From: SVQP01 sp045587385
GTDB taxonomy: Bacteria; Bacillota; Clostridia; Oscillospirales; CAG-272
Reading direction: 5' to 3'
Assembly (NCBI GenBank): GCA_045587385.1
Contig: JAZNCE010000104.1
Coordinates: 1-57,599, forward strand
DNA: 57,599 bases
Positions 16,547-25,003 of the stretch are shown here, piece after piece. Each line of letters begins with the position of its first letter. The first letter of the stretch is position 1. Under the pieces are notes generated by a model. That model was not told where the DNA came from, made no database searches, and saw only the letters and a program-made list of their open reading frames with translations. Position numbers and translations under genes: made by a program.

Positions 16547-17803
16547 TCACTCCTCAAGCATAAAGGCAATGCCCTTAACTGTTGTATAGAAACCATTGAA
16601 ATCCACATATCTTGAATTGTTAGAGGTGCTCCAACCATCAATCACGCGAAGATATCGGTATACATCTTCATGTTCTACCTCTTTCTCTTTCCAACCAAAC
16701 AGCCAGTATTCCTCTGTTGTAGTATATTCGTGAGTAAATTCTTCATATCCAACGGTAACAACAGCATGAGCAAAGTAGTCTCCACTTGTTTGATCTACAC
16801 CAATGTATGTAAATATTGGCATATCGGCATTAATGCTATTTTTCACATCATTCCAATCCAACGTGCCATATTTATTCATTGTATAGTCATATCCTGCTTT
16901 GCTCGCCATAGATTTGAGACCCGAAGCAGTATCCGTCCACCAATTTGAATCGTCCCAATTAAACCAATTGATTTCTGTTAATGCTCTGTCAAATGTATCA
17001 TCAACACTATTATTTAACAGCGCATTGTCAAATCCACGATATTCATAATAAATAAACATATTTGTTACGGCAACGGCTGCACATGTTCCAGTGATACTTT
17101 TATCGAAAGCATTATTGTAATTGTTATTCAAGGTTGTTTGAGATCTAAAGTTCAACTCTTTATTAACACCGCTCACGTTAATTCCCGGAATGTATGACCA
17201 AGAACTGTTAGTAACAGTTCCACCATAGCCTGTACTGGTGGGCAAATTATAAGCATTATCACGGATATTAGTCCAAGAATCAAATCCGTTATAACCACTG
17301 GCTTGCTCAGGAAGGGTTGCTGCGTATGCAATGAATGCATCCATGATTTCAAAATAGGCATTTTCGTCTATTTGATTTCCATCAATATCCTTTAGAGCCC
17401 CACCATCGTAGTATGCGTAATTTAAGGTTCCTGCATAATAAATCTTCTCTTTGTCTTGAAATTTGTCAACAAAAGTCGACTGATCAAATCCAAATTCATC
17501 AACTCGATCAATCATAAAGTCTAAGACGACATAATCAATTGCTCCGTCTCTATTGACTATCATCATCTTGGCAACAACATTATTATTGTTATCGTACAAA
17601 TCGATAGCATTTTCTTTTGTCAAGGAATCATACTCGATATCCCTTAGATCATATTGAGCCATAAGAAAATTGTAGCCAGCATCTTCATAGTTCGTTTCAG
17701 AATAAGCAGATACTGCGAAAGAAAAAGCAGTACATACACTTAATACCATGATAAAGGCTAAAGCAACAGACAAAAGCTTGTTAATTTTCAAGTGATTACT
17801 CAT
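16547..17803 (-). CDS. Secreted papain-like (C10/C39-like) cysteine peptidase-like protein
   Basis: A 418-residue exported protein. A signal peptide covers about residues 10-33 (ALAFIMVLSVCTAFSFAVSA). The C-terminal half has the papain-fold layout: candidate nucleophile in GTCAAVAVTNMFIYYEYRG, candidate histidine in YFAHAVVTVGYEE, and VIDGWSTSNNSRYVDFNGFY as the last strand with Asn/Trp. This resembles streptopain-like and C39-like secreted proteins of clostridia. GGAG precedes the start by nine bases. It lies between a second peptidase-like gene and a lipoprotein in an ECF-sigma operon, suggesting regulated secretion; the substrate is unknown. Confidence 0.78.
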   Translation of the reverse strand: MSNHLKINKLLSVALAFIMVLSVCTAFSFAVSAYSETNYEDAGYNFLMAQYDLRDIEYDSLTKENAIDLYDNNNNVVAKMMIVNRDGAIDYVVLDFMIDRVDEFGFDQSTFVDKFQDKEKIYYAGTLNYAYYDGGALKDIDGNQIDENAYFEIMDAFIAYAATLPEQASGYNGFDSWTNIRDNAYNLPTSTGYGGTVTNSSWSYIPGINVSGVNKELNFRSQTTLNNNYNNAFDKSITGTCAAVAVTNMFIYYEYRGFDNALLNNSVDDTFDRALTEINWFNWDDSNWWTDTASGLKSMASKAGYDYTMNKYGTLDWNDVKNSINADMPIFTYIGVDQTSGDYFAHAVVTVGYEEFTHEYTTTEEYWLFGWKEKEVEHEDVYRYLRVIDGWSTSNNSRYVDFNGFYTTVKGIAFMLEE

Positions 17804-17854
17804 AAAGAATTTCTCCTAACTTATTAAAAGGAGAATAACAACATTTTTGAATAT

Positions 17855-17885
17855 GACCGCACAGAGGCATTGCCTCTGTGCGGTC
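17855..17885. repeat. Perfect 15-bp palindrome inside the ECF operon
   Basis: GACCGCACAGAGGCA and its exact reverse complement are separated by one base. It shares its core with the hairpin at 16009-16035. A second palindrome, GTCGCTTGCAAGCGAC, overlaps its right end at about 17882-17897. It may be an intergenic repeat element or an mRNA stem between the two peptidase genes. Confidence 0.7.
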
Positions 17886-17902
17886 GCTTGCAAGCGACGC
17901 CT

Positions 17903-19039
17903 TTAATTCACATCAAAAGAATAAATGCTTCCAAGTCCAAAATAGCCCAAGTCAATTCTTGCATCAGGGTAATACGAGTTTTCCCAACCATAATGCACAA
18001 TAAACTTCGATTTGTCCGAACTATAACCATAGGCTACAACTGCATGATTACTACTATCTCCTTCCGAAGACATGGGAGTAACGTTCATAGCACTGGTCGT
18101 TGTAGGATTATCGGGAACACTACCAAACAAAATAACGGGGTTATCGTCATCAATTAGATTTCTTACAGTTCCTTCAGTGAAGAATGGCTTCCATCTTGAA
18201 GTATGATTTACGCTCACTCCTACTTCCGCAAAGTATTTTTTAGCAACATTGTGAATGTGCATAGAAGTGGTGCTGTCTTTAGGATCAAGATCATAAAGCT
18301 TTTTGGAAATAACATTATTCGCGGAAACCGTAATTCCGGAGGTGTTTTGGCTGTTCAAAATGCTGTTAGTTTCCCAATATGCATCAGCTAACAGATCATC
18401 GTCCGCATATTTGTCTTTATATGCAATGAGCATACCCAAAGCAATGAAACCGCATCTGCCACCGCTGATATAGCCACAGTGAGTTAAATTCTGGTAGAAT
18501 TCCGGATGGTCAACAGTGATGTCGGTGGAATAAACCGCCATTGGCGAAACAGAATTAGCACGAGTCTGATAACGCGCCTCTATTGTTTCGAATCCTACTT
18601 GACAATTCTGACGCAACACCTGAACTTGGGCAGTTGCCAATGTTTCTGTTTCGTCTATCGTGTGTTTGTAAGAACCATTTTCCAGCACATAGTAGTATGT
18701 AGGCCCACCATAATATAGATTTTGACTATATCCTGCATAAGGCGAAACCCCTCGTTCTGAACTTTCAACAACAGTATCGGTCTCGACATTGTATATATAG
18801 TATCCTGTGGGGGTGCATTCTGCTACATAAAACGTGTTACCAGCAAAATCATATACGGTTTTTACACTTTCAACCTGTCTGTCATCACCGCTATTAAAGA
18901 CATAGTTGGCTTTTTGAAGAACGATATACTCATTTGTTGCCTGAATGGGGAGCGAAGCAGCAAAAGTTGTTACTGTGGTTGGGATAAGCATTGCCATCAC
19001 CAGCACAAACAAAAGAATGGTTTTAAGCGCTTTTTTCAT
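17903..19039 (-). CDS. Secreted C39/papain-like cysteine peptidase-like protein
   Basis: About 378 residues starting MKKALKTILLFVLVMAML, a typical signal peptide ending near TTFAAS. The start at 19039 is set by GGAGGAACAAAATG; a longer in-frame extension to 19135 has no such site. The catalytic layout is Cys in GGRCGFIALGMLIAYKDKY, His in SSNHAVVAYGYSSD, then FIVHYGWENSYYPDARIDLG, as in papain-fold C39-like proteins. It lies 96 bases after the anti-sigma gene. Two similar exported enzymes in one operon suggest specialised targets or partners. Confidence 0.78.
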   Translation of the reverse strand: MKKALKTILLFVLVMAMLIPTTVTTFAASLPIQATNEYIVLQKANYVFNSGDDRQVESVKTVYDFAGNTFYVAECTPTGYYIYNVETDTVVESSERGVSPYAGYSQNLYYGGPTYYYVLENGSYKHTIDETETLATAQVQVLRQNCQVGFETIEARYQTRANSVSPMAVYSTDITVDHPEFYQNLTHCGYISGGRCGFIALGMLIAYKDKYADDDLLADAYWETNSILNSQNTSGITVSANNVISKKLYDLDPKDSTTSMHIHNVAKKYFAEVGVSVNHTSRWKPFFTEGTVRNLIDDDNPVILFGSVPDNPTTTSAMNVTPMSSEGDSSNHAVVAYGYSSDKSKFIVHYGWENSYYPDARIDLGYFGLGSIYSFDVN

Positions 19040-19135
19040 TTTGTTCCTCCTCGATTTTGAATCTTGTTTATAGGCTTCCGAACTCACTTTTACAGACCCA
19101 TTGGACTCACTCCTCTCTGATATGACTACTTGCAT

Positions 19136-19795
19136 TTAGTTTCCAAGTAATGCATTGAGATTATCCCAAAATACGCTTTCCTCAGAATTACCCATTGAGC
19201 GAATTTGATAGCAGCAACCGTTATACTCAAATTCTGCCGCAATATCGTATTTATAATTAGATCCCTCTGTTCCTCGTTTTTCATATTGAACGGTGATTCC
19301 ATTGATTATTACCGTTTCTCCACCGTCAACAAAGTTGGCAGTTTTTTTGTTGTACGGAGGAAAATGAATACCAAATCCAAATTCATCGTCAGGCATAATA
19401 TTTACAAAGCTCACGGTATGATAGTCATTGACATTATCAAGCTCGTGTACCAACCGCAGTTCGTAATCATTCAAGGTAGAAAAATCGATATTTTCTAACA
19501 GAGTATCGTTGCCAACTATAGCAACAAGATCTTCATAGTTATCGTAGTATGTGTTACTCCTCTCAAAGATTTCATCTTCAGATAAGCCAGAATGATAACC
19601 GATTAAATTACTGATGACCGGTATAGCAATAATAATCAATGTTAAACATGCTGCAATTGTTGCAGACCATTTCATCAAATTGGTTTTCTTCTTAATCCGT
19701 GCTTTCTTTTTAAATCCTTCTTTCTTCTCCAAATGCTCAGCCAGCAGATCTGCATCAAGATAGCTGACTGCATCAATAAATAGATAGTTATTCAT
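19136..19795 (-). CDS. Anti-sigma-like single-pass membrane protein
   Basis: A 219-residue protein with an N-terminal cytosolic segment of about 42 residues (LDADLLAEHLEKKEGFKKKARIKKK), one membrane helix (about 43-65, WSATIAACLTLIIIAIPVI) and an extracytoplasmic C-terminal domain. It overlaps the upstream ECF sigma gene by 4 bp, the standard arrangement for a cognate anti-sigma factor. No zinc HxxxCxxC motif is seen. The outer domain (residues 70-219) is not a family I recognise and may be the sensor. Confidence 0.75.
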   Translation of the reverse strand: MNNYLFIDAVSYLDADLLAEHLEKKEGFKKKARIKKKTNLMKWSATIAACLTLIIIAIPVISNLIGYHSGLSEDEIFERSNTYYDNYEDLVAIVGNDTLLENIDFSTLNDYELRLVHELDNVNDYHTVSFVNIMPDDEFGFGIHFPPYNKKTANFVDGGETVIINGITVQYEKRGTEGSNYKYDIAAEFEYNGCCYQIRSMGNSEESVFWDNLNALLGN

Positions 19796-20379
19796 ATATA
19801 AATATCATTCCTTTCAAGATGTAATTTCATGCCCTGCTTGATCTTCTCAATCTCCCGATAAACGGTAGGCACAGAAATCGAGAGATCTTTTGCAATGGTC
19901 TCAACAGGTTCCGCTAAATAAAAGCGGTCAATAAATATATAGCGCTGTCGGTCTGACAGTTGACGGACATAGTCATTGATTATTTTTCCAACTTCTTCCG
20001 CTTCATACTCAGCCGCAACTGTATCGTCACTATGTAAGATGTTATTAACATCCTCAATAGAAACGGTAAGCTCGGAAGGTATGCGCTTTTTACTCGTCTT
20101 TTCCTTAAAACGATTTATCGCAATATTTCGCATAATCTGCGTGATAAACGCCGGGAACGCAATAGGTCGTGTAGGTGGGATCGCATTCCACACACCAAGA
20201 TACGTATCGTTTTGGCACTCCTCGCAATCCAAGCGATCATGAAGAATATTGTATGCTATTTTGAATAGAAATTGCCCGTACTTTTTGTCGGTCTCTTGTA
20301 TTGCGTTTTCATTTCGTTGCCAATACAATTCGATTATCTGCTCGTCAGCAATAATCGGTTGTTCTGTACGTTTATTCAT
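19792..20379 (-). CDS. ECF-type RNA polymerase sigma factor
   Basis: A 195-residue sigma-70-family protein. Region 2 runs over about residues 25-90 (YNILHDRLDCEECQNDTYLGVW, then FITQIMRNIAINRFKE). Region 4 covers about 138-185, with LSDRQRYIFIDRFYLAEPVE and the helix-turn-helix KDLSISVPTVYREIEKIKQ. It probably directs transcription of its own operon (anti-sigma, two exported peptidase-like proteins, lipoprotein). I could not identify the cognate promoter with certainty. Confidence 0.9.
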   Translation of the reverse strand: MNKRTEQPIIADEQIIELYWQRNENAIQETDKKYGQFLFKIAYNILHDRLDCEECQNDTYLGVWNAIPPTRPIAFPAFITQIMRNIAINRFKEKTSKKRIPSELTVSIEDVNNILHSDDTVAAEYEAEEVGKIINDYVRQLSDRQRYIFIDRFYLAEPVETIAKDLSISVPTVYREIEKIKQGMKLHLERNDIYI

Positions 20380-20522
20380 GTTGCCTCCTCTCTTTCATCT
20401 CTGAAAGGCCCTTCATAAATGTATGTAAAGAAAAATTCGAATTTTTCTCACGTTTTTCAAATATTCTTGAAAAATTTTACTTATTATAGCATACATTTTT
20501 GATTTAGTGGTGAACAAAAAGA

Positions 20523-20565
20523 AATAGTCGTGTACAAGATTCGATGTACACGACTATTCTGTCTT
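20523..20565 (-). terminator. Bidirectional terminator of the XRE gene
   Basis: Arms AATAGTCGTGTACA and TGTACACGACTATT (14 bp) have an 8-base loop. On the minus strand TTTCTTTTTG follows, fitting termination of the gene ending at 20565. Confidence 0.8.
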
Positions 20566-20876
20566 TATTTCTTTATCAGATCTTTCACAAGCACTGCGAT
20601 GGTGTCGAGCTGTCTGTCATCAAGCTTCTTCAGATCATTGACGATAGCATCAAGTTTAGAAGGATTGGACATGTCCATATCGAAGAACTCGCTGGGGGTT
20701 ACACCTAAATACTCGCAAATATAGAAGATGCCTGTCAGCGACGGAAGCGACTTCCCGGTCTCAATATTATTAATGTAACCCGGATTCTGTCCCATCGACA
20801 AGCTCATGTCACGAGCCGACACTCCTTTTTTCTCCCTCAACCTTGCTAAACGAAGTGCAAAATCTTTCTCATCCAT
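20565..20876 (-). CDS. XRE-family transcriptional regulator
   Basis: A 103-residue protein. The N-terminal Cro/CI-type HTH spans residues about 6-62 (ARLREKKGVSARDMSLSMGQ, then NIETGKSLPSLTGIFYICEY), followed by the ligandless linker LGVTPSEFFDMD and a short helical tail that may dimerise. It is transcribed divergently from the SLOG-like gene across a shared promoter region, so it may repress itself and that neighbour. Confidence 0.88.
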   Translation of the reverse strand: MDEKDFALRLARLREKKGVSARDMSLSMGQNPGYINNIETGKSLPSLTGIFYICEYLGVTPSEFFDMDMSNPSKLDAIVNDLKKLDDRQLDTIAVLVKDLIKK

Positions 20877-20950
20877 TCTGTATCACCGCCCTTTATAATA
20901 TTTTAACCCATATGACATTGAAAATTATTTGTTAACAGGCGGTATTGCTA

Positions 20951-20979
20951 TTGCAATATTGGTTTGTAGATGTTATAAT
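20951..20979 (+). promoter_or_regulatory. Promoter of the SLOG-like operon
   Basis: TTGCAA (20951-20956) and TATAAT (20974-20979) are 17 bases apart. A leader of about 100 bases with short stems precedes the gene. Confidence 0.7.
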
Positions 20980-21091
20980 AATATATTACATAGGAATACA
21001 CCCAATAAGCAATTCATCACGCAATTACCAAACCAGCAGGATGTCCCCTATGAAAGGACAGACAAGGAATAAATCCTGTCAGGAGATGCAC

Positions 21092-21574
21092 ATGGATATC
21101 TATACAGTTACCTTTTTAGGGCATAGAACGATAAACAATATGCGAGAGGTGGAAGAACGACTTGATGAGCTCATACGAAAACTGCTCCGAGAAAAGTATT
21201 ACGTTGATTTCCTTGTCGGTCGCAACGGCGAGTTTGACACGATGGCATCCGCAGCCATCCGCAGAGCAAAGCAAGCGATAGGAGATCACAACAGCACTTT
21301 CACGCTTGTCCTTCCGTATCTAACAGCCGAGTATAAGAACAGCGAGAAATACTTTGAAGAATACTACGATGAAATAGAGGTATGTGAAGAATCGTCCAAA
21401 GCACATTTCAAAAGTGCGATTCAGATCAGGAACAGGCATATGATAGACAGAGCCGACCTCGTGGTGTGCTATATAGATCACGAATCAGGCGGTGCCTTTC
21501 AATCTATCAAGTATGCACGTTCAATCAATAAAGAGATAATAAACCTTGCATATGATGAGAGGACAGATGAATGA
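21092..21574 (+). CDS. SLOG-like (YpsA/DUF1273-type) nucleotide-binding protein
   Basis: About 160 residues beginning MDIYTVTFLGHR; the strand-loop FLGHR matches the FTGHR start of YpsA/DUF1273 SLOG proteins. Later segments (FDTMASAAIRRAKQAI; ADLVVCYIDHESGGAFQSIKYA) fit the rest of a Rossmann-like SLOG fold that binds a nucleotide or sugar nucleotide. The start is chosen because GGAG lies six bases upstream; in-frame codons back to 20945 lack a ribosome site and overlap the promoter. It overlaps the next gene by 4 bp. SLOG proteins can be nucleotide sensors in stress or defence systems. Confidence 0.75.
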   Translation: MDIYTVTFLGHRTINNMREVEERLDELIRKLLREKYYVDFLVGRNGEFDTMASAAIRRAKQAIGDHNSTFTLVLPYLTAEYKNSEKYFEEYYDEIEVCEESSKAHFKSAIQIRNRHMIDRADLVVCYIDHESGGAFQSIKYARSINKEIINLAYDERTDE

Positions 21575-21807
21575 GCGAGAAAGAATTTGACGAATTGATC
21601 AAGGTAGCATCATCCGATATATTTGATGAAGACTTTGATCTTGATGGAAATACCGAGTCGGTTGAAGTCAGCCACCGCCATAAGATTAGGATGAATCGAA
21701 TCTTCCGAGAACGAGTCGGAGGTAAGTTCTTGCCTTACCCGGAGGTCGACAACCTATTTGAAAAAGTACGAAGCTGGGTTGTAATAAAACTGCATCTTGT
21801 AAAGTAA
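21571..21807 (+). CDS. Small acidic/basic protein coupled to SLOG gene
   Basis: A 78-residue protein starting within the SLOG stop (ATGA overlap). It has an acidic N-terminus (SEKEFDELIK, then DIFDEDFDLDGN) and a basic middle (VSHRHKIRMNRIFRERVGG). It may be a SLOG partner. The sequence after FEKVRSWVVIKL ends abruptly, so it may be truncated. The family is not recognised. Confidence 0.65.
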   Translation: MSEKEFDELIKVASSDIFDEDFDLDGNTESVEVSHRHKIRMNRIFRERVGGKFLPYPEVDNLFEKVRSWVVIKLHLVK

Positions 21808-21888
21808 GCCAGACCATGACGAGTCATATATAATATTGTCAAGAATTAGTGTGAATTTTCTCATGATTCCCAATATTCCCAAAAAATC

Positions 21889-21919
21889 AGACCATGGTAC
21901 TTCCATGCCATGGTCTTTT
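21889..21919 (+). terminator. Terminator after SLOG operon
   Basis: Arms AGACCATGG (21889-21897) and CCATGGTCT (21908-21916) are followed by TTTTATT. Confidence 0.75.
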
Positions 21920-21977
21920 ATTCTAAAATCAGACTTTAGTTTAACAGCATTTATATTGGCAAAATGAAGTTGACCTA

Positions 21978-22006
21978 TTGCAGAACCGTACAAAATATGT
22001 TATACT
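21978..22006 (+). promoter_or_regulatory. Promoter of the small HTH gene
   Basis: TTGCAG and TATACT are 17 bases apart, ending 43 bases before the start at 22050. Confidence 0.6.
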
Positions 22007-22049
22007 ATTACCATTGAGATACCCGATAATATATTATGAGGAGATCAAC

Positions 22050-22265
22050 ATGGAGTTCAGTTACAAAAAATTGTGGAAGCTTTTAATCGACAGAGAGATG
22101 CAGAAGAAGGAATTGTGCGCTCTCGCCGGAATCAGCACAGCGACGATTTCCAAAATGACCAAAGGCGAAAACGTAACGACTGACACACTCATTAAGATCT
22201 GTACGGCATTGAATTGCGATATAACTGACATATTAGAGTTGGTTGAAGCGAAAGAAGCAAAATAA
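22050..22265 (+). CDS. Small Cro/CI-type HTH regulator (YozG-like)
   Basis: A 71-residue protein consisting almost entirely of one HTH: LWKLLIDREMQKKELCALAG, then STATISKMTKGENVTTDTLI and a closing helix CTALNCDITDILEL. GGAG lies six bases before this ATG; the longer frame from 21978 would start within the promoter. This compact form resembles YozG and Xre-like regulators of clostridial elements. It is followed three bases later by an unknown gene, suggesting a regulator-partner pair. Confidence 0.85.
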   Translation: MEFSYKKLWKLLIDREMQKKELCALAGISTATISKMTKGENVTTDTLIKICTALNCDITDILELVEAKEAK

Positions 22266-22268
22266 GCA

Positions 22269-22727
22269 ATGGGATCCATAAAAAAATATGAACCTAAGGG
22301 GCGACGGTGGAATCTACGCCCAAGAGTTCCGGTCAACAAAATCTATTGGGAGTTTCACAAGGGCGATGCGGATTTTAATCCGAGTGTTCCGCATGGTCAC
22401 TCGTTGGAAGGAAGATCGTTGGACGGCAAATACAAGCTCGAGCTGTGGTCGGGGAGAATCTATGACCTATCCACAGGCGAGTTGAAAGGTATAGCCAAGC
22501 CGAAAGATATGCTACGGCTATATCATTCAGACGGCTTTCAAGACTTTGTAAATGAATGCCGAGCGGAGTATGCGAAGAACAACCCACACATGCAGCTTCC
22601 ACCACTGACGGATAACCCCTACATAACAAGATCTCATGCCGTTGCCATTCGCAGATATAGAGGAATGCGAAGGAGAAAACAAATCGACACATTCGTGTTT
22701 GCGACGGAGTATGAGGTCAAAAAATAA
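22269..22727 (+). CDS. Unknown protein paired with small HTH gene
   Basis: A 152-residue basic protein (RRWNLRPRVPVNKIYWEFHK at the start, RRYRGMRRRKQID near the end) with no signal peptide or membrane helix. It lies three bases after the HTH gene, so it is co-transcribed with it. The central part (LDGKYKLELWSGRIYDLSTG) looks beta-rich. No family is recognised; basicity suggests nucleic acid binding. Confidence 0.65.
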   Translation: MGSIKKYEPKGRRWNLRPRVPVNKIYWEFHKGDADFNPSVPHGHSLEGRSLDGKYKLELWSGRIYDLSTGELKGIAKPKDMLRLYHSDGFQDFVNECRAEYAKNNPHMQLPPLTDNPYITRSHAVAIRRYRGMRRRKQIDTFVFATEYEVKK

Positions 22728-22728
22728 T

Positions 22729-22776
22729 ACGCAGTAGTCAAAGAAAAGGCTTGGAGCAGTGTAGGTTAAAACACTG
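22729..22776 (+). promoter_or_regulatory. Recurring motif copy C plus hairpin in a 5' leader
   Basis: ACGCAGTAGTCAAAGAAAAG begins two bases after the preceding stop and is followed by a small hairpin, CAGTGT (22757-22762) with ACACTG (22771-22776), then GAGGTG and the start at 22796. The motif-hairpin-ribosome-site order is the same as in copies D and E. Confidence 0.6.
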
Positions 22777-22795
22777 TGAAAAGAGGTGAGATAGT

Positions 22796-23464
22796 ATGAC
22801 GCACAACTATTTTGTAAGATCAACCAAGAAATTTCAATTTCTCGTATCCCCCGATGAATTGCGAATCGTGCTGAAGGATGTGCATTTTGTTGTTGCTAAT
22901 ACGGGAGTGGCAAAAGGTTATACCGAGAGTGATCCAAGTATATTCTTCAAAAAGTATGAGGAACTCTATAACCGACTCGCAAGCGGCGACAAATTGCTAT
23001 GGGAAAAGGATTATGCCATTGTTGCTTTTTCAACGGGAATAACTCGTTATCTTGAAAATATACAATACACTCCTTCAACACGTCTGAGTATTCCGAACTT
23101 CTTGGAGCCTTGTGTCTATATTGAACCCTTTGGGTTTTATATGATGGACAACGGTCAGTTATCTACTGCCTTTCACATACAGCAAATCGCAGAGAATATT
23201 ATTGGCTTGTGTTTGTCGTTTCCTTCAAAGGTTGAGTATGAGGTGTCCACGGATAAGCGCCAAGTTGGGATTGTGACATGCGACGAGCTTGATGATAACA
23301 AGACATATCAAGAAATCGTTGAACACATCAAGGCAAACACCAGGCCGCTTAATTTGATGATACAAAACAAAAAATACCGTCCGGCGGTAAGAGTGAGTGA
23401 ACAAGCCAAGCGGGATTTGGATAACTTCTACTTTTGTAAGAGCAACGGAGTGAAATTGATGTAA
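22796..23464 (+). CDS. Unknown 222-residue cytoplasmic protein
   Basis: A soluble protein preceded by GAGGTG ten bases from the ATG. No catalytic motif is recognised. The segment LEPCVYIEPFGFYMMDNGQL and the alternation of strands and helices suggest a globular alpha/beta domain; the C-terminus is basic (RPAVRVSEQAKRDLDNFYFC). It sits alone between an HTH-linked gene and a two-component operon, downstream of motif copy C. Confidence 0.6.
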   Translation: MTHNYFVRSTKKFQFLVSPDELRIVLKDVHFVVANTGVAKGYTESDPSIFFKKYEELYNRLASGDKLLWEKDYAIVAFSTGITRYLENIQYTPSTRLSIPNFLEPCVYIEPFGFYMMDNGQLSTAFHIQQIAENIIGLCLSFPSKVEYEVSTDKRQVGIVTCDELDDNKTYQEIVEHIKANTRPLNLMIQNKKYRPAVRVSEQAKRDLDNFYFCKSNGVKLM

Positions 23465-23488
23465 TAAGGTATACATGATATCTCCACT

Positions 23489-23516
23489 TTTACAAAAACC
23501 GATTTTATGTTATAAT
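23489..23516 (+). promoter_or_regulatory. Promoter of the two-component genes
   Basis: TTTACA (23489-23494) and TATAAT (23511-23516) with a 16-base spacer lie 38 bases upstream of the response regulator start. Confidence 0.7.
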
Positions 23517-23554
23517 AAAAGAAATCATCACATATGCAGAAATGGAGATTAACC

Positions 23555-24253
23555 ATGACCTACCGCATCGCCATCTGCGACGACGAGCAGAGCCAAATTG
23601 AATATCTGACCTCCGTTGTATCCGCTTGGAGCAAGGAAAGCGGTCACATCTGCGAGATCTGCACATTTCCTTCCGCAGAGGCATTCCTGTTTGCGTATGA
23701 GGATAACAGCGCATACGATATCCTGCTGCTTGATGTAGAGATGAAAAATATTACCGGCATTGAGCTCGCCAAGCGTATCCGTAAGGATAACAACCGCGCT
23801 GAAATCATCTTTATCACCTCTCACTTTGAGTTTGTCGGAGAGGGCTATGAGGTGGATGCGCTCCATTATCTGATCAAGCCAATCCCTGCGGACAAGCTAT
23901 TGCAGGTGCTGACAAAGGCTGCCGAGAAACTGTCTGTCGAACCTCCGTCGGTGGTGATTACCTGCGAAGGTCAGACTGTCAAGTTATATGAATCGGATAT
24001 TCTCTATGTGGAATCCTTTTTGCACTACATTGTCATTCATACCCAAAACAACGAGTATAAGATCAAAGAAAGTATCTCCGTCTTTGAAGAAGAATTAAGC
24101 GATGATTTTTACCGCATTCATCGCTCGTATATCGCATCCTTAAAGCATATCACCCGCATTTCCCGTACTTCAGTCAATATCGGTAAGATTGAGCTTCCGC
24201 TATCCCGTGGCAAATATGATGACATTAACCGAGAGTTTATCAAACGTAATTGA
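23555..24253 (+). CDS. LytTR-family response regulator (AgrA-like)
   Basis: A 232-residue regulator. The receiver domain has the acidic pocket (ICDDEQ), the phosphoacceptor aspartate D60 in LLLDVEMKNITG and the conserved lysine in HYLIKPI. The C-terminal LytTR DNA-binding domain includes YVESFLHYIVIHTQNNEYK and FYRIHRSYIASLKHI. The ATG is chosen for GGAG seven bases upstream; a longer start at 23534 lacks a site. It overlaps the reading frame of the kinase gene. It probably activates exporter or peptide genes nearby. Confidence 0.92.
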   Translation: MTYRIAICDDEQSQIEYLTSVVSAWSKESGHICEICTFPSAEAFLFAYEDNSAYDILLLDVEMKNITGIELAKRIRKDNNRAEIIFITSHFEFVGEGYEVDALHYLIKPIPADKLLQVLTKAAEKLSVEPPSVVITCEGQTVKLYESDILYVESFLHYIVIHTQNNEYKIKESISVFEEELSDDFYRIHRSYIASLKHITRISRTSVNIGKIELPLSRGKYDDINREFIKRN

Positions 24254-24261
24254 GGTGGATC

Positions 24262-24912
24262 ATGAGAAAGAAAACCTATCTAAAGCTTGTGGAATACCAG
24301 ACCGAGCAATCCGAAAAGCATCTTTCGGAGGTGCGGAGCATCCACAAGGAAATGCGCGGATACAAGCATGATTTTCACCATCATTTACAGGCGTTGAAGG
24401 GACAGCTTGAAGCCGGCGAGATTGAACGTGCGCTTTCGTATATCGCTCAGTTGGACGATCAGCTTATGAATGTGGATACCTTGCTCAAAACGGGAAACGT
24501 TTCTTTGGATGCAATTCTTTCTGCCAAAATCGCGCAAGCAAAAGCTGAAAACATAACCGTGACCGTCAAAGCAAATGTTCCCGATGTATTGACGATCTCG
24601 GATGTGGAATTGAGCATCGTGGTCGGCAATTTGCTCGATAATGCTATTGAAGCCTGCCGTACAGTATCGGAAGATCGCTTCATCCGCATTTATATCACGA
24701 TGAAAGGCAATATGCTCTACTTCTCTATGCTGAACGCTGCCGGAAACAAAAAGAAAAAGACCGGTACACTGTTTGCGACACAGAAGGATGGCGTACACGG
24801 CTTCGGTCTTCGCCGCGCCGAGGCAATTCTGGAAGAACATGGTGGTTGGGTCAAATATAACAGCGAGGATGGAGCTTTTACCTCCGAATTTTTAGTCCCG
24901 GCCGTTGAATAA
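24262..24912 (+). CDS. Soluble GHKL sensor histidine kinase (AgrC-like, no membrane domain)
   Basis: A 216-residue kinase. It starts directly with a coiled coil (VEYQTEQSEKHLSEV) and the phosphoacceptor motif MRGYKHDFHHHLQ (likely H36). The GHKL ATPase follows: N-box VVGNLLDNAIEAC and G-box GVHGFGLRRAEAI. Unlike AgrC or typical peptide sensors it has no membrane helices, so either the signal is cytoplasmic or the sensor part was lost or is supplied by another protein. GAGGTG sits four bases before the ATG. It pairs with the LytTR regulator. Confidence 0.9.
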   Translation: MRKKTYLKLVEYQTEQSEKHLSEVRSIHKEMRGYKHDFHHHLQALKGQLEAGEIERALSYIAQLDDQLMNVDTLLKTGNVSLDAILSAKIAQAKAENITVTVKANVPDVLTISDVELSIVVGNLLDNAIEACRTVSEDRFIRIYITMKGNMLYFSMLNAAGNKKKKTGTLFATQKDGVHGFGLRRAEAILEEHGGWVKYNSEDGAFTSEFLVPAVE

Positions 24913-24916
24913 ATGC

Positions 24917-24957
24917 AATTCGTGTACTGACATAAGCGGTTAGTGCACGAATTTGTT
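24917..24957 (+). terminator. Terminator after kinase gene
   Basis: AATTCGTGTACT and AGTGCACGAATT (one mismatch) are followed by TGTTTT, separating the two-component genes from the ABC operon. Confidence 0.7.
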
Positions 24958-24981
24958 TTAGCCGGGTCATTATGTTATAAT
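24953..24981 (+). promoter_or_regulatory. Promoter of first ABC pair
   Basis: TTGTTT and TATAAT are separated by 17 bases, with TG before the -10; it lies 22 bases before the ABC start. Confidence 0.6.
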
Positions 24982-25003
24982 GCGGATGAAAGGAGTGAGG
25001 CAC

